Source: Methylobacter sp. (lineage in GTDB: Bacteria > Pseudomonadota > Gammaproteobacteria > Methylococcales > Methylomonadaceae). Taken from it: a stretch of 64,000 nucleotides of DNA. The notes under the pieces were generated by a model. The model ran no database searches. It was not told the origin of the DNA and worked only from the letters and a program-made list of their open reading frames with translations. Shown in pieces: positions 1-10,514 of the stretch. Location of the stretch: contig JAUXXQ010000161.1 of NCBI GenBank assembly GCA_030684815.1, positions 29,646 through 93,645 of the forward strand. The letters run 5' to 3'. The translations under genes and the position numbers were made by a program. Position 1 is the stretch's first letter. Every line of letters begins with the position of its first letter.

Positions 1-74
1 CCATCAACAGCTTTAAAACCCGGCAAAGGCGCTTTGGCCATACCGGTGAGCAATTGCTTGAACAATCACGTTAA
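1..74 (+). CDS. uppS: Isoprenyl transferase (undecaprenyl diphosphate synthase), 3' end only
   Basis: Only the last 23 codons are in the window, read from base 3 to the TAA at 72-74. They contain RRFGHTGEQLLEQ, the arginine-rich RRFG tail that closes cis-prenyltransferases of the UppS family. UppS condenses isopentenyl diphosphate onto farnesyl diphosphate to make the C55 carrier lipid of peptidoglycan synthesis. The next genes are cdsA, dxr and rseP, which is the usual gammaproteobacterial order and supports the call. The body of the protein cannot be checked. Confidence 0.8.
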   Translation, partial: INSFKTRQRRFGHTGEQLLEQSR

Positions 75-149
75 CCTCAAGCTGCCGATTGTTGCGTTAA
101 GCCATTGAAGCCCCCTACTTAATTTTAACTACTTAGAATAATTATTAAA

Positions 150-1031
150 ATGTTACTACAGCGAATTATTACCGCATTAATTCTGGTTCCTCTGGTTGTG
201 TTGGCTGTTTTTCAGCTGCCTTTGGAGTATTTTTCCTTGCTGATGGGGCTGATTACTCTGTTGGCGGGATGGGAATGGACTCGTCTTGTCGGCATTGATT
301 CGCCGCTTAAACGTGGGTTATTTTTGTTGGCGCTGATTCTGTCTATGTTGTGGCTGCAGTTTTGGACGCAGTTTTTGGAATTGGCAGCCCAAGTATTGGA
401 TTGGCCCGATATCAGGAGCTATTCAGGCGCTCTGGAATGGCTGGTGATACTGCCGGTGTTATTCTGGATTTTGGTGATGCTTTTAATCAGGAAAGCGCCG
501 GAAGGTGTGTTAAAGCTGGAGATGAAACTCCGTTATAAGGCATTGATCGGCTGGTTTATATTGCTGGCCTGCTGGATGTTCCTGACCCGGTTAAGGGCTT
601 TTTATGGGTCGGAAATGACTTTGTATTTCCTGGTGTTGGTTTGGGTTGCCGATATTGCCGCCTATTTTGCCGGCAAAAAATACGGCACAATCAAATTGTC
701 GCCAGAAATCAGCCCGGGTAAAACGGTTCAGGGCATGTACGGCGCTTTGCTGGCCGGTGCTGTTTGGGCAGCGATGTTCATTGGCTATTATGGTTACCAG
801 GAAGGTTTTGTCTGGATGCGGCTGGTCGATTTTGTGTTGCTGTCGGTATTGACCGTGCTGATTTCCATCTATGGCGACTTGTTTTTTAGCGTGGTCAAGC
901 GTCAGGGCGGCATGAAAGACAGCGGTTCGATACTGCCCGGTCATGGCGGCATTTTGGACAGGATTGACAGCTTGATTGCCGCAGTCCCGTTTTTTTATGC
1001 CGGCATCTTAATGATTGGGCTGATGGCATGA
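150..1031 (+). CDS. cdsA: Phosphatidate cytidylyltransferase
   Basis: A 293-residue polytopic membrane protein that makes CDP-diacylglycerol from phosphatidate and CTP, the entry point to all phospholipid classes. Hydrophobic segments fill most of the first 230 residues. The family signature is near the C-terminus: SPGKTVQG around residues 185-195, then [18 protein letters not shown] and LDRIDSL around 250-275, with the aspartates that bind the metal-nucleotide. Length is normal for the family. The ATG at 150 follows an AT-rich leader, and the stop overlaps the start of dxr by 4 bases, so the two genes are probably translationally coupled. Confidence 0.95.
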   Translation: MLLQRIITALILVPLVVLAVFQLPLEYFSLLMGLITLLAGWEWTRLVGIDSPLKRGLFLLALILSMLWLQFWTQFLELAAQVLDWPDIRSYSGALEWLVILPVLFWILVMLLIRKAPEGVLKLEMKLRYKALIGWFILLACWMFLTRLRAFYGSEMTLYFLVLVWVADIAAYFAGKKYGTIKLSPEISPGKTVQGMYGALLAGAVWAAMFIGYYGYQEGFVWMRLVDFVLLSVLTVLISIYGDLFFSVVKRQGGMKDSGSILPGHGGILDRIDSLIAAVPFFYAGILMIGLMA

Positions 1032-2212
1032 AAGGTATCTGCATACTCGGAGCGACAGGCTCAATCGGCGTCAGCACTTTAGATGTGGTGGCCAGACATT
1101 CCAATCTGTACAAGGTTATCGCATTAACCGCCCATACCAATATTGATGTACTGTATCAGCAATGCCTCGAACATCATCCCGAAGTGGTCGTGGTCGTCGA
1201 TGAACAAAAAGCGCAACAATTCGAAGTAAAACTTAAAAACTCGCCGATTGCGGACATAACAGTATTGTCCGGTGCGAAGGCGCTGGAGCAGGTGGCTACG
1301 CTGGATAATGTCGATTCAGTGATGGCGGCCATTGTCGGTGCAGCCGGTTTATTGCCCAGTTTGGCGGCGGCCAAGGCCGGTAAAACAGTATTGCTGGCCA
1401 ATAAAGAAGCGCTGGTGATGTCGGGTGCTATTTTTATGCAGGCCGTTGCCGATTCGGGGGCGCAATTGCTGCCGATAGACAGTGAGCATAATGCGATATT
1501 CCAGTGTATGCCCGCCGGTTATAAAACCGGTATGCAGGCGAAACAGGCGCGGCGTATTCTATTGACCGCTTCAGGCGGCCCTTTTCGGGACATGCCGGTC
1601 GAACAATTGAGCGACGTGACGCCTGAGCAAGCCGTGGCCCACCCCAACTGGGATATGGGCAGGAAAATTTCCGTGGATTCGGCAACCATGATGAATAAAG
1701 GCCTGGAGATGATCGAAGCCTGTATTTTATTCGACATGACCCCGGATCAAATACAGGTGGTGATTCACCCGCAAAGCGTCATCCATTCGATGGTCGATTA
1801 TGTCGATGGCACGGTGTTGGCGCAAATGGGCAATCCCGATATGCGCATTCCGATTGCCTATTCCATGGCCTGGCCGGAGCGCTTCGATTCGGGCGTTGAG
1901 CCGCTGAACATTTTTGAGGTCGGGCGCATGGATTTTTACGAGCCTAATTTGGAGCGCTTCCCTTGTTTGCGTTTGGCCTACGAGGCTATCGCGACCGGCG
2001 GCACCATGCCAACGGTATTAAATGCGGCCAATGAGATTGCGGTCGAGGCCTTTTTAAACGGGCAGGTCAAATTTACTGATATTCCGCTTATTATTGAGCG
2101 TTGCATGAAACAAATCGAGTCCCGGGTTGCCGATACCCTGGACATTATTTTAGACACGGATCGGCAGGCTCGAGCCGTGTCGACACAGATTATTGAAGAG
2201 CTTAATTGTTGA
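1028..2212 (+). CDS. dxr: 1-deoxy-D-xylulose 5-phosphate reductoisomerase
   Basis: A 394-residue cytosolic enzyme that converts DXP to 2-C-methylerythritol 4-phosphate, the committed step of the MEP isoprenoid pathway, using NADPH. Visible motifs are the N-terminal dinucleotide fold [24 protein letters not shown] in the middle, the metal-site segment [13 protein letters not shown] near residues 150-165, and [10 protein letters not shown] near 245. Length and motif order match the family. It overlaps cdsA by 4 bases and rseP by 1 base. The neighbourhood of carrier-lipid and phospholipid genes is the standard one. Confidence 0.96.
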   Translation: MKGICILGATGSIGVSTLDVVARHSNLYKVIALTAHTNIDVLYQQCLEHHPEVVVVVDEQKAQQFEVKLKNSPIADITVLSGAKALEQVATLDNVDSVMAAIVGAAGLLPSLAAAKAGKTVLLANKEALVMSGAIFMQAVADSGAQLLPIDSEHNAIFQCMPAGYKTGMQAKQARRILLTASGGPFRDMPVEQLSDVTPEQAVAHPNWDMGRKISVDSATMMNKGLEMIEACILFDMTPDQIQVVIHPQSVIHSMVDYVDGTVLAQMGNPDMRIPIAYSMAWPERFDSGVEPLNIFEVGRMDFYEPNLERFPCLRLAYEAIATGGTMPTVLNAANEIAVEAFLNGQVKFTDIPLIIERCMKQIESRVADTLDIILDTDRQARAVSTQIIEELNC

Positions 2213-3573
2213 TGGATTTGCTGCATACCCTGTTTTATTTCGTCGTTGCCATTAGTGTTCTGGTTTCAATTCATGAATTCGGCCACTTTTGGGTTGCCCG
2301 CAAAGCCGGGGTAAAAGTCCTGCGCTTTTCGGTCGGTTTCGGCAAGGTGTTGTGGTCGTACCAAAAAGATCCGGATACGACAGAGTATGTAATATCGGCC
2401 ATTCCGCTGGGCGGCTATGTCAAAATGGTCGACGAGCGGGAAGGCGAAGTCAAGGAAGCGGATTTGCCATACGCTTTCAACCGGCAGTCATTATGGGCCC
2501 GAACCGCAATCGTTGCCGCCGGCCCGGTGTTTAACCTGATGCTCGCGGTAGTGCTGTTCTGGAGTGTTCTGGTGATCGGCGAAACCGGCATAAAACCCAT
2601 GGTCGGCGCAGTAGAGCAGGGCACCTTGGCCGCCAACGCAGGTTTTGTCGATGGCGATGAGATTATTTCGGTTAACGACAAAGTGACGCCAACCTGGACT
2701 GAAGCCATGGGTACATTGGTTTCTTTGGCACTGGATGGCGAGCAGAGCATCAACATTACCGTCAAAAATACCGATGACCAGCAGCAGGTCAGGACGCTGC
2801 ATATTGCTGAAGATGACAGTAAAAATCCGGATGAGTTATACCGGCGCTTAGGCTTTAAACCCTGGTCGCCGAAGTTACAGCCCATCATAGGGCAGGTGCT
2901 GCCTGATAGCGCCGCTTTGGCGGCAGGCCTACAAACAGGCGACCTGATTGTCAGCGCCGATGACGCCGTTATAGGCGATTGGATGCAATGGGTCGGCATA
3001 GTCAAAAGCCATCCGGGTGCGCCGATAAAATTGGTGGTTGAGCGCGATGGTGTGCGATTGCCGCTAACCATAACGCCGAAAAGCGTGGTTGTGGGCGAGA
3101 ATACCGAAGGTAAAGTAGGGGCTTCGGTGTACATTCCTGAAGAGCTGATGCAGTCGGTTACGGTTGAATACGCGTTATCGCCGCTGGCGGCAATCCCCGT
3201 TGCCTTCCAAACCACCTATTTTTATTCCGTCACTACATTAAAGATGATGGGGAAAATGCTGATTGGCAAAGCTTCAGTGGAAAATCTAAGCGGCCCCATC
3301 AGTATTGCCCAATATGCCGGGCAGTCTGCTACCATGGGTTTGGTGCCGTTTATAAAATATCTGGCCTTGATCAGCATCAGCCTGGGCATATTAAATTTAT
3401 TGCCGATACCGGTGCTGGATGGCGGACATTTATTATTTTTCGCCATAGAAGGCATTAAAGGCAGTCCTGTTTCGGAAAAAGCGCAAATTTTCTTTCAGCA
3501 AATCGGCATTGCATTGCTGCTGTCATTGATGGCCTTGGCGATGTTTTTGGATATTGGACGTTTATTTAACTAA
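2212..3573 (+). CDS. rseP: Site-2 protease RseP (regulated intramembrane proteolysis)
   Basis: An inner-membrane zinc metalloprotease that makes the second cut in anti-sigma factors such as RseA and clears signal-peptide remnants. The catalytic HEFGH is at residues 21-25 in the first membrane segment. Two PDZ-like regions follow, around residues 125-200 and 215-300. The second active-site motif, LPIPVLDGGH, lies near 400 inside the C-terminal membrane helices. I chose the ATG at 2212, which overlaps the dxr stop as TGATG. A reading from a TTG at 2206 would add only two residues and is less likely. Length of 453 residues is normal. Confidence 0.95.
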   Translation: MDLLHTLFYFVVAISVLVSIHEFGHFWVARKAGVKVLRFSVGFGKVLWSYQKDPDTTEYVISAIPLGGYVKMVDEREGEVKEADLPYAFNRQSLWARTAIVAAGPVFNLMLAVVLFWSVLVIGETGIKPMVGAVEQGTLAANAGFVDGDEIISVNDKVTPTWTEAMGTLVSLALDGEQSINITVKNTDDQQQVRTLHIAEDDSKNPDELYRRLGFKPWSPKLQPIIGQVLPDSAALAAGLQTGDLIVSADDAVIGDWMQWVGIVKSHPGAPIKLVVERDGVRLPLTITPKSVVVGENTEGKVGASVYIPEELMQSVTVEYALSPLAAIPVAFQTTYFYSVTTLKMMGKMLIGKASVENLSGPISIAQYAGQSATMGLVPFIKYLALISISLGILNLLPIPVLDGGHLLFFAIEGIKGSPVSEKAQIFFQQIGIALLLSLMALAMFLDIGRLFN

Positions 3574-3594
3574 TCAAGCTAACACAGGAATAAT

Positions 3595-4317
3595 ATGAAA
3601 AAAATTATCAAAATCGCCGCATTATCATTGCTGGGTTTAACCGTGTCCGTCGCGCAGGCCGATGAAGACGCCGTCAGGCAGGCGCTGGGCAAATCCATGC
3701 CCTCGGTCAAAATAAACTCGATTAAACCGTCTGAAATCAGCGGCCTTTATGAAGTGACCGTGGGCGGCAACATATTTTATGTGTCCAACGATGGCAAGTA
3801 TCTGGTTCAAGGGCATTTGGTCGATATTGCCGCGCGCACCGATTTAACCGAAGAAAAGTTGGGCGGAGCGCGTAAACAGGCTTTGGAGAAACTCGGTCAG
3901 GATAATATGATCGTATTCAAAGCGAAAATAAACAAATATACCGTCAGCATTTTTACTGACATCGATTGCGGTTATTGCCGCAAATTGCATTCCGAAATCG
4001 ACCAGTACCTGGCGGAAGGCATCACCATCCAGTATCTGTTTTTCCCCAGGGCAGGTAAAGGTTCCGATTCATACAGCAAAGCGGTGTCGGTTTGGTGTGC
4101 CGATGACCGTAAAGCGGCCTTGACTGCGGCGAAAAAAGGCGAGACCCCGCCTGCCAAGACTTGCGACAATCCGATTGACCAGCACATGCAATTGGCTGAG
4201 GAATTTGAAGTAAAAGGGACGCCGATGATTGTTACCGGGAAGGGCACTATCTTCCCCGGCTATTTGCCTGCAAAGCAACTGGCTGAAGCATTGGCGGATG
4301 AAAACAGTCAAAAGTAG
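3595..4317 (+). CDS. dsbC: Thiol:disulfide interchange protein DsbC family
   Basis: A 240-residue periplasmic disulfide isomerase. It starts with a Sec signal peptide ending near LTVSVAQA (about residue 22). A small dimerisation domain follows (about 23-85), then a thioredoxin fold carrying the redox motif CGYC near residue 125. A second cysteine pair (VWCADD...KTCDN) is near 165-182, as in E. coli DsbC. The cis-proline loop GTPMIV is present. It lies 21 bases after rseP with an AGGA-type ribosome site, so it may be the last gene of the envelope operon. A strong bidirectional terminator follows. Confidence 0.92.
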   Translation: MKKIIKIAALSLLGLTVSVAQADEDAVRQALGKSMPSVKINSIKPSEISGLYEVTVGGNIFYVSNDGKYLVQGHLVDIAARTDLTEEKLGGARKQALEKLGQDNMIVFKAKINKYTVSIFTDIDCGYCRKLHSEIDQYLAEGITIQYLFFPRAGKGSDSYSKAVSVWCADDRKAALTAAKKGETPPAKTCDNPIDQHMQLAEEFEVKGTPMIVTGKGTIFPGYLPAKQLAEALADENSQK

Positions 4318-4330
4318 CCGGATCTATCAC

Positions 4331-4363
4331 AAAAAAAGGCCGCGTTAACGCGGCCTTTTTTTT
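4331..4363. terminator. Bidirectional rho-independent terminator
   Basis: A 7-bp perfect GC stem, GGCCGCG at 4338-4344 and CGCGGCC at 4349-4355, has loop TTAA. It is preceded by seven A and followed by eight T. It sits between the convergent dsbC and lpd genes, so it can end transcription from both sides. Confidence 0.93.
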
Positions 4364-4384
4364 TGTTCTTTTTTAGCGCCATTT

Positions 4385-5815
4385 TTAATTTGTTTTGTTT
4401 TTCAGTGACAGCGCCGCGCCGTGCAGGGCTTTGGCTAGGGTGGGGTGGGCATGGATGGTTCTGGCCAAGTCTTCACTACTGGCAGAAAACTCCATTGCCA
4501 GCACTGCTTCGGCTATCATTTCGGAGGCCTGGACGCCGATGATATGGACGCCGAGCACGGCGTCGGTATCGGCGTGGGCGATGATCTTGACCAGACCTTC
4601 TGTTTGTCCTGCGGCTTGGGCGCGGGCGGTCGCGCTTAACGGAAATACGCCGATTTTAATGGCTTCGCCCATGGCCCTTAGGGCTTGTTCGGTTTGGCCG
4701 ACCCAGGCAATTTCAGGGTCGGTAAATACGACGCTGGGCAAAAGGTGGTAGTTGACCGGGTTATGGTATCCGGCAATTTGTTCGGCCACAAACAGGCCTT
4801 CTTCTATGCCTTTATGCGCAATCATCGGGCCGAGCACGGTCAAGTCGCCGATGGCATAAACGCCGGGCAGGTTAGTCCGGCAGTTTTCATCGACGTGGAC
4901 ATAGCCGTTTTCGTCGAGCAGCAAATTGGCTTCGGCAGCGGCCAGATGTTCGGTATTGGGCGTGCGGCCCGAGGCCACAATCAGTTTGTCGACGCGCAGG
5001 GTGTGGGTGCCTTCATGATCTTGGTATTCTACGGTGACGCTTTTGCCGCTTTTCTTGCTGGAAATGACGCGTGCGCCCAAACGTAGTTCCAGGCCTTGTT
5101 CGCTGTAGATGCGGTAGGCTTCACGGGAAATTTGCTGGTCGGCAAGGCTTAAAAAGGTTTCCTGCGCTTCCAGCAGAATGGTTTCTGCGCCGAGCCGGTT
5201 CCAGATGCCGGCCAATTCAAGGCCGATAATGCCGGCGCCGATAATGGCGAGGCGTTTGGGGACAGTGTTGAGATTGAGTGCGGCGGTGGAATCAATAATA
5301 AATTCATTGTCAATCGGCGCGCAGGCCAAGTCGACGGGTGAGGAGCCGGTGGCGAGGATAATATGCTTGGCTTCAAGCCGATAAGGTGAAGCGGCGGCAG
5401 GTGGGGTGATTTCCACTTCGCGCTCATTGAGCAGGATGGCTGCGGCTTGGATGCGCTCGATATTGTGTTCGGCGAATGCGTCGGCAATGTGCTGGCTGAG
5501 TCTGTCAACAATGCGGTTTTTGCGCTGCATCATCTGTGCAATATCCACGGAAACGGAGGCAGTCTGAATGCCGTGTTGTTTTAGGTCGTGGCTCAGCGAG
5601 TGGTAAATTTTCGCCGATTCCAGTAAGGCGAGGGAGGCAACACAACCGGCGTTAAGGTAAGTGCCGCCTAGGCTGCTTTGACCTTCCTGGTCGCGCCAGT
5701 TATCGATGCAGGCGGTTTTTAGGCCAAGTTGGGCGCAGCGGATTGCGCTGGAATAACCGGCAGGGCCGGCGCCGATGACGATAACGTCAAATGGTTGTGT
5801 TTGTTTTTGAGTCAT
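4385..5815 (-). CDS. lpd: Dihydrolipoamide dehydrogenase-like flavoprotein with broken active site
   Basis: A 476-residue FAD/NAD flavoprotein placed as the E3 of 2-oxoglutarate dehydrogenase, directly downstream of sucA and sucB. The FAD motif GAGPAGYSSA (about 15-24), the NAD motif GAGIIGLELAG and AIGDLTVLGPMIAHK are intact, so the fold should be complete. The catalytic parts are not. The family motif GGTCLNVGCIPSK reads GGTYLNAGCVASL here: the first redox cysteine is Tyr53 (TAC where TGC is expected), only Cys58 remains, and the conserved Lys is Leu62. At the C-terminus HPTLSE reads HPTLAK, so the His457-Glu dyad has lost its glutamate. It should not reoxidise dihydrolipoamide in the normal way. 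The frame is otherwise clean, which argues against recent decay. Confidence 0.85.
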   Translation of the reverse strand: MTQKQTQPFDVIVIGAGPAGYSSAIRCAQLGLKTACIDNWRDQEGQSSLGGTYLNAGCVASLALLESAKIYHSLSHDLKQHGIQTASVSVDIAQMMQRKNRIVDRLSQHIADAFAEHNIERIQAAAILLNEREVEITPPAAASPYRLEAKHIILATGSSPVDLACAPIDNEFIIDSTAALNLNTVPKRLAIIGAGIIGLELAGIWNRLGAETILLEAQETFLSLADQQISREAYRIYSEQGLELRLGARVISSKKSGKSVTVEYQDHEGTHTLRVDKLIVASGRTPNTEHLAAAEANLLLDENGYVHVDENCRTNLPGVYAIGDLTVLGPMIAHKGIEEGLFVAEQIAGYHNPVNYHLLPSVVFTDPEIAWVGQTEQALRAMGEAIKIGVFPLSATARAQAAGQTEGLVKIIAHADTDAVLGVHIIGVQASEMIAEAVLAMEFSASSEDLARTIHAHPTLAKALHGAALSLKNKTN

Positions 5816-5819
5816 GGCG

Positions 5820-7046
5820 TTATATGTTCAGTAAGAGGTGGGCGGGCGCTTCCAGGCATTCTTTGATGGTGACTAAAAATTGTACCGCTTCGCGGCCGTC
5901 AACCAGCCGATGGTCGTAGGATAAGGCCAAGTACATGATAGGCCGGATCACTATCTGGCCGTTTTCAACCACGGCGCGCTCTTTGATGGCATGCATGCCC
6001 AAAATAGCGCATTGCGGCGGGTTGAGTATCGGTGTCGACAGCATGGAGCCGAAAATGCCGCCATTGGTGATGGTGAAAGTACCGCCTTTCAGGTCGTCGT
6101 AGGTCAAGCTGCCGGAGCGGGTTTTGGCGCCGAAATCGACAATGCTTTGTTCAATACCGGCAAAGTCGAGTTGGTCGGCGTCGCGCAACACCGGCACGAT
6201 CAGGCCGCGCTCGGTGCTGACGGCGATGCCGATGTCGTAATAGCCGTGGTAAATGATGTCGTTGTCGTCGATGTAGGCGTTGATGGCCGGGAAGCGTTTT
6301 AAGGCTTCGATGGAGGCTTTGACGAAGAAGGACATGAAGCCCAATTTGACGTGGTGTTTTTGCTCGAAACGCTCTTTGTACTGGTTACGCAGGTCGATGA
6401 CATTTTGCATGTTGACTTCATTGAAGGTGGTCAGCATGGCGGCATTTTGCTGGGCCTGCAACAGGCGTTCGGCCACTTTGGCGCGTAGCCGGGTCATTGG
6501 CACGCGTTGTTCCGGGCGTAGGTTTGACACGGGCGCCGAGGGGATTTCTTTGGGCGGCGGCGGTTGGGTTTTAACGGCCGCAGTTGGCTTTATCAGTTGC
6601 GCTTCCTGCAGGTTTTTCTTATGCAGATAATCCAGCACGTCGGTTTTTGTGAGCCGGCCATCTTTTCCTGAGCCTTTGATGGCGGCGGGATCCAATGCAT
6701 TTTCGGCAATTAACCGCCGTACCGAAGGGCTTAGCGGTATATCGTCGGCTTGCCTATCATCTTCAGTTTCAGTTTCAGTTGCTGTAGCTTTGGGGCTTGC
6801 CGTGACGCTCCCGGCTTCCAGTAGCGCCAGTGTTTCACCGGCAACGACAATGGCACCCTCTTCTTTAATGATGTTGCCGAGGATACCGGATTCAGGTGCA
6901 GGCACTTCGAGCACGACTTTGTCGGTTTCGAGGTCAACCAGGTTTTCGTTTTTGATAACGCTGTCGCCGGGTTGCTTGTGCCAAGCGACTACAGTGGCGT
7001 CGGAAACGGATTCGGGTAGGTTGGGGACTAAGACTTCAATGCTCAT
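5820..7046 (-). CDS. sucB: Dihydrolipoyllysine-residue succinyltransferase (OGDH E2)
   Basis: A 408-residue E2 core of 2-oxoglutarate dehydrogenase that moves the succinyl group from lipoate to CoA. Domains in order are a lipoyl domain (residues 1-75, with the lipoyl lysine at 43 in [11 protein letters not shown]), an alanine/threonine-rich linker, a peripheral-subunit binding domain (about 103-138, PSVRRLIAE...[10 protein letters not shown]), a second linker rich in proline, and the catalytic acyltransferase domain ending with [11 protein letters not shown] near residue 380. All expected catalytic residues are visible. It is 2 bases downstream of sucA and 4 bases upstream of lpd, so the three form one operon. 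Confidence 0.95.
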   Translation of the reverse strand: MSIEVLVPNLPESVSDATVVAWHKQPGDSVIKNENLVDLETDKVVLEVPAPESGILGNIIKEEGAIVVAGETLALLEAGSVTASPKATATETETEDDRQADDIPLSPSVRRLIAENALDPAAIKGSGKDGRLTKTDVLDYLHKKNLQEAQLIKPTAAVKTQPPPPKEIPSAPVSNLRPEQRVPMTRLRAKVAERLLQAQQNAAMLTTFNEVNMQNVIDLRNQYKERFEQKHHVKLGFMSFFVKASIEALKRFPAINAYIDDNDIIYHGYYDIGIAVSTERGLIVPVLRDADQLDFAGIEQSIVDFGAKTRSGSLTYDDLKGGTFTITNGGIFGSMLSTPILNPPQCAILGMHAIKERAVVENGQIVIRPIMYLALSYDHRLVDGREAVQFLVTIKECLEAPAHLLLNI

Positions 7047-7048
7047 TG

Positions 7049-9877
7049 TTATTTTCCTGAAGGTTTGCCGTAAAGGGCGGTGTGGACGACGGCTTTTTGT
7101 TGTTCTATGTGGACGCGGAAGTTGCCGACAGCAGGTGCTGCGGAGGCTTCTCGGCCAGCATAGGTCATGCTGATTTTAGGGTCGAGATTGTCGCTAAAAT
7201 GATGTTTTGATTGGTACCAGGCACCTTGGTTTTGCGGTTCTTCCTGACACCAGACGAATTCTTTGAGGTGCGTGTAGCGGGCCATTTCTGCTTTAAATAA
7301 TTCATCCGGAAAGGGGTAAAGTTGTTCTATCCGGGCAATGGCGACGTGTTTAAGGGTCTCATCCTGCCGTCTTGTTTCCAGTAGGTCGTAATAAACTTTA
7401 CCCGCACACAGAACCAAACGGGTGACTTTTTTCGGGTTGATGTCGTCTTGTTCGCCGATGACCGGTAAAAACTGCCCATCGGTAAGGTCTTCCAGCGTAG
7501 ATACGGCCAGTTTGTGGCGCAGCAAACTCTTAGGGCTCATGATGACCAGCGGTTTGCGGTAGGGGCGCAACATTTGGCGGCGCAGTAAATGGAATATTTG
7601 TGCGGGCGTGGTGGGGGTGCAAACCTGAATATTGTGTTCGGCGCACAGTTGCAGGTAGCGTTCTAAGCGAGCCGATGAATGTTCGGGGCCTTGGCCTTCA
7701 AAACCGTGCGGCAGCAGCATCACCAGATGGCACATACGGCCCCATTTGGTTTCGCCGGAGCTGACAAATTGATCGATAACCACTTGTGCGCCATTGGCAA
7801 AATCACCAAATTGCGCTTCCCAGATAACCAGGGTATTCGGCATGGTGGTGCTGTAGCCGTATTCGAAACCTAGTACGCCGGCTTCGGATAATAGGGAGTC
7901 GTAAATCTGTACCTTGCCCTGATTGCTGTCCAAATGTTTAAGCGGCCGGTAGGTTTTGTTATTGAGCTGATTATGGAACACTGCGTGGCGATGGACAAAG
8001 GTGCCACGGCCGACATCCTGCCCGGTTAAACGCACATTATATTTTTCCATTAACAAGGTTGCGTAGGCCATATTTTCGGCAAAACCCCAATCCAACGGCA
8101 TGGCGCCCGCCGCCATTTTTTGGCGGTTATCCATGACTTTGGCGACCCGGGGATGCAACTCAAAGCCGACCGGCAAGCGTTGCATGCGATCGTTACAGAA
8201 ACGTAAGCGGTCGATGGAAATGGCCGTATTGCAGGGCGACTTCCAGTCGTTGTGTAAGAATTGATTCCATTGGTTGGTGTAAGGGTAGGGGGCGTCGGTC
8301 AAAATAGGTCGGGACACGACTTCGCCCGCTTCAAGCCGTTTTTGGTAATCGAGTTCCAGCTCTGTCGCGTATTCATCAGTGATAAGGCCTTCTTGAATAA
8401 GTTTTTCCGCATAAAGCTTTCTTGTTGTTTTGAGCTTGCGGATTTTTTTATACATTAAAGGTTGCGTTGTTGAAGGTTCGTCAGCTTCATTGTGGCCGAG
8501 CCTGCGATAGCAAATAAGGTCGATGACCACATCTTTATTGAAGGCCATCCGATAATCCAAAGCCAGGTTAGTGACAAAAATGACTGCCTCGGGATCATTG
8601 CCGTTAACATGAAAAACCGGTGCCTGGATCATGCTGGCGACATCGGTGCAATATAACGTGGAACGTGCATCTTGCGGGTTGCTGGTGGTAAAGCCGATTT
8701 GGTTGTTGATGACAATATGCACTGTACCGCCTGTTGAAAATGCCCGGGTTTGCGACATGTTCAGCGTTTCCATGATGATGCCTTGCCCGGAAAAAGCGGC
8801 GTCGCCATGGATGAGTATGGGAATGACGGTGTTTTTGCCATTGCTTTGGGTTCGGTCTTGGCGTGCCCTGACCGAGCCTTCGACCACCGGGTTAATAATC
8901 TCCAGATGCGACGGGTTAAAGGCTAGGGTTAAATGAACGGGGCCGCAAGGGCCGCTGACATCGGATGAAAATCCCATGTGATATTTAACGTCACCGCTAC
9001 TGACGCCGGGCGATAGCGGCGAAGTGCCGGCAAATTCATTAAACAGATTGGCGGGGTTTTTGCCTAAGGTGTTAATCAGCACATTTAACCGGCCACGATG
9101 CGCCATGCCGATGACAATTTCAGTAACACCTTTGCTGCCAAAACCTTGGATTAACTCGTCCAAAATCGGAATCAGCGACTCCCCTCCTTCCAGGGAAAAG
9201 CGTTTTTGACCGACAAAACGGTTGTGCAAATGGTGTTCTATGCCTTCGGCGGCAGTCAGTAATTTAAGTAGCCAGAGTTTTTTGTCAGGTTCCAGCTTTA
9301 AGTTGGATTTGGAACTTTCCAGGCGGTTGATAATCCAGCGCCTGATTTGAGTGTCGACGATGTGCATGTATTCCGAGCCGATACTGCCGCAGTAGATTTC
9401 TTGCAGGTTGGCGATAATATCGCGCAAAGGCAGCCGGTCAATACCGTACAGCGCGCCAGTGTCGAACAGCGTGTCCATGTCCGGCTCAGACAGCCCGTAA
9501 TAAGCAGGATCCATGTCCGGTGGTGACGACAGGTTTTTCCCCAGCGGATTGTTGGCCGCAACCTGATGGCCGCGCACCCGGTAATGGTTAATCAGGCGGG
9601 CAACTGCCGATTGCTTTTTGACGCTCTCCTCGGTAAAACCCTGCAATTTGGCCAGCCTGCCTTGTGATTTAAGGCCGAGTTGGGCAAAGCGTTCGATAAC
9701 CGGGCTGTGCGGGGTTTCAAAATTTGCGCCGTCGTGGATTTCGCTGAATTTTTGTTGCCAGCTAGCTTCAACCGAATCAGGATCTTCAAGGAAGCGTTCG
9801 TATAAGTTTTCAATAAAGCCGGCATTGCTGCCATAAAGGGAAGAGGAATCTTGAAAAAGTTTAAGCAGCTTACTCAT
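7049..9877 (-). CDS. sucA: 2-oxoglutarate dehydrogenase E1 component
   Basis: A 942-residue thiamine-diphosphate E1 that decarboxylates 2-oxoglutarate in the TCA cycle. Recognisable parts are the N-terminal tail that docks E2, [27 protein letters not shown], the ThDP/Mg region [10 protein letters not shown] followed by NNQIGFTTS, and in the C-terminal half [15 protein letters not shown] and [18 protein letters not shown]. Length is normal and no key residue looks lost. It is the first gene of the sucA-sucB-lpd operon. Its promoter should lie in the AT-rich stretch 9880-9990, but no single box pair is convincing. Confidence 0.96.
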   Translation of the reverse strand: MSKLLKLFQDSSSLYGSNAGFIENLYERFLEDPDSVEASWQQKFSEIHDGANFETPHSPVIERFAQLGLKSQGRLAKLQGFTEESVKKQSAVARLINHYRVRGHQVAANNPLGKNLSSPPDMDPAYYGLSEPDMDTLFDTGALYGIDRLPLRDIIANLQEIYCGSIGSEYMHIVDTQIRRWIINRLESSKSNLKLEPDKKLWLLKLLTAAEGIEHHLHNRFVGQKRFSLEGGESLIPILDELIQGFGSKGVTEIVIGMAHRGRLNVLINTLGKNPANLFNEFAGTSPLSPGVSSGDVKYHMGFSSDVSGPCGPVHLTLAFNPSHLEIINPVVEGSVRARQDRTQSNGKNTVIPILIHGDAAFSGQGIIMETLNMSQTRAFSTGGTVHIVINNQIGFTTSNPQDARSTLYCTDVASMIQAPVFHVNGNDPEAVIFVTNLALDYRMAFNKDVVIDLICYRRLGHNEADEPSTTQPLMYKKIRKLKTTRKLYAEKLIQEGLITDEYATELELDYQKRLEAGEVVSRPILTDAPYPYTNQWNQFLHNDWKSPCNTAISIDRLRFCNDRMQRLPVGFELHPRVAKVMDNRQKMAAGAMPLDWGFAENMAYATLLMEKYNVRLTGQDVGRGTFVHRHAVFHNQLNNKTYRPLKHLDSNQGKVQIYDSLLSEAGVLGFEYGYSTTMPNTLVIWEAQFGDFANGAQVVIDQFVSSGETKWGRMCHLVMLLPHGFEGQGPEHSSARLERYLQLCAEHNIQVCTPTTPAQIFHLLRRQMLRPYRKPLVIMSPKSLLRHKLAVSTLEDLTDGQFLPVIGEQDDINPKKVTRLVLCAGKVYYDLLETRRQDETLKHVAIARIEQLYPFPDELFKAEMARYTHLKEFVWCQEEPQNQGAWYQSKHHFSDNLDPKISMTYAGREASAAPAVGNFRVHIEQQKAVVHTALYGKPSGK

Positions 9878-10352
9878 TATGAATGTCCGGTTTATTCAGC
9901 AAGGGTTTTGTCTTTAGGGAGATGGAAATTAATAATCGTCTAGTTTAGAGAATATAATATATAAATATCAGTTGGTTATAAAACATTTTGGATGATTATA
10001 TTTTTCTACCTTCCTTAGTTGAACTCTCAAATGGTAACTGTTCAACTAGGGAGCACGGGCGATTTTACTCGTCGAGAGGAGCAAGGCACGCGAACCCAAA
10101 AGTTACATGAGGGGGAAGAACAGCTACCATTGGGCTTATTGTATGGGCTGATCCTTTCAGGAACCTTTCTTCCATCAGAAAGAAACCTCCAATCGTGCCT
10201 GATGCTTATGCAACGGCGCTTGGTAACGAGACAGCCGGAATAAAGTAAGGAACGATCATGAAATAACTTGAGCAAGTTTTATTTTTAGGTAATGGCTTAG
10301 GGTAGTGTCTGAAAATAGCATACTCCAATAATTGTCCACGAAAAGAGGAATT

Positions 10353-10415
10353 ATGACTCAAAGGATATGTTACCAAGATTTGGCGCATTCTCTGACTAAA
10401 ATATGCACTGTTTAG
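10353..10415 (+). CDS. Possible 20-residue peptide
   Basis: A very short frame with a well-placed AAGAGGAATT-ATG ribosome site. The product, MTQRICYQDLAHSLTKICTV, matches nothing I recognise. It could be a leader peptide, the start of a decayed gene, or chance. Only the ribosome site supports it. Confidence 0.2.
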   Translation: MTQRICYQDLAHSLTKICTV

Positions 10416-10455
10416 GTCGGTTGTGGATGTGGCAGGGAACATATTTAAAGAAAGT

Positions 10456-10514
10456 CCTTCATCTTAATTTAGGCTTGGTTATTAGCCGCCTTTTATTTGC
10501 CGCTAAGATGAAGG
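10456..10514. repeat. 11-bp perfect inverted repeat
   Basis: CCTTCATCTTA at 10456-10466 is exactly complementary to TAAGATGAAGG at 10504-10514, with a 37-base loop. No T-tract follows, so it is not a standard terminator. It may be a protein-binding dyad or part of a decayed mobile element. Confidence 0.4.

Noticed and set aside
2206..2211. TTG-TTG as the start of rseP
   Set aside because: The ATG at 2212 overlaps the dxr stop in the usual TGATG form and needs no unusual start.
2415..3215. 266-codon minus-strand frame inside rseP
   Set aside because: Low-complexity Ser/Thr-rich translation opposite a well-supported gene; no domain.
7049..9877. sucA decayed together with the faulty E3
   Set aside because: The ThDP, substrate and E2-docking motifs of SucA and the lipoyl and catalytic motifs of SucB are intact.
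10019..10275. Two overlapping open frames (74 and 77 codons) on opposite strands
   Set aside because: Neither has a convincing ribosome site, composition or family motif; they overlap one another.
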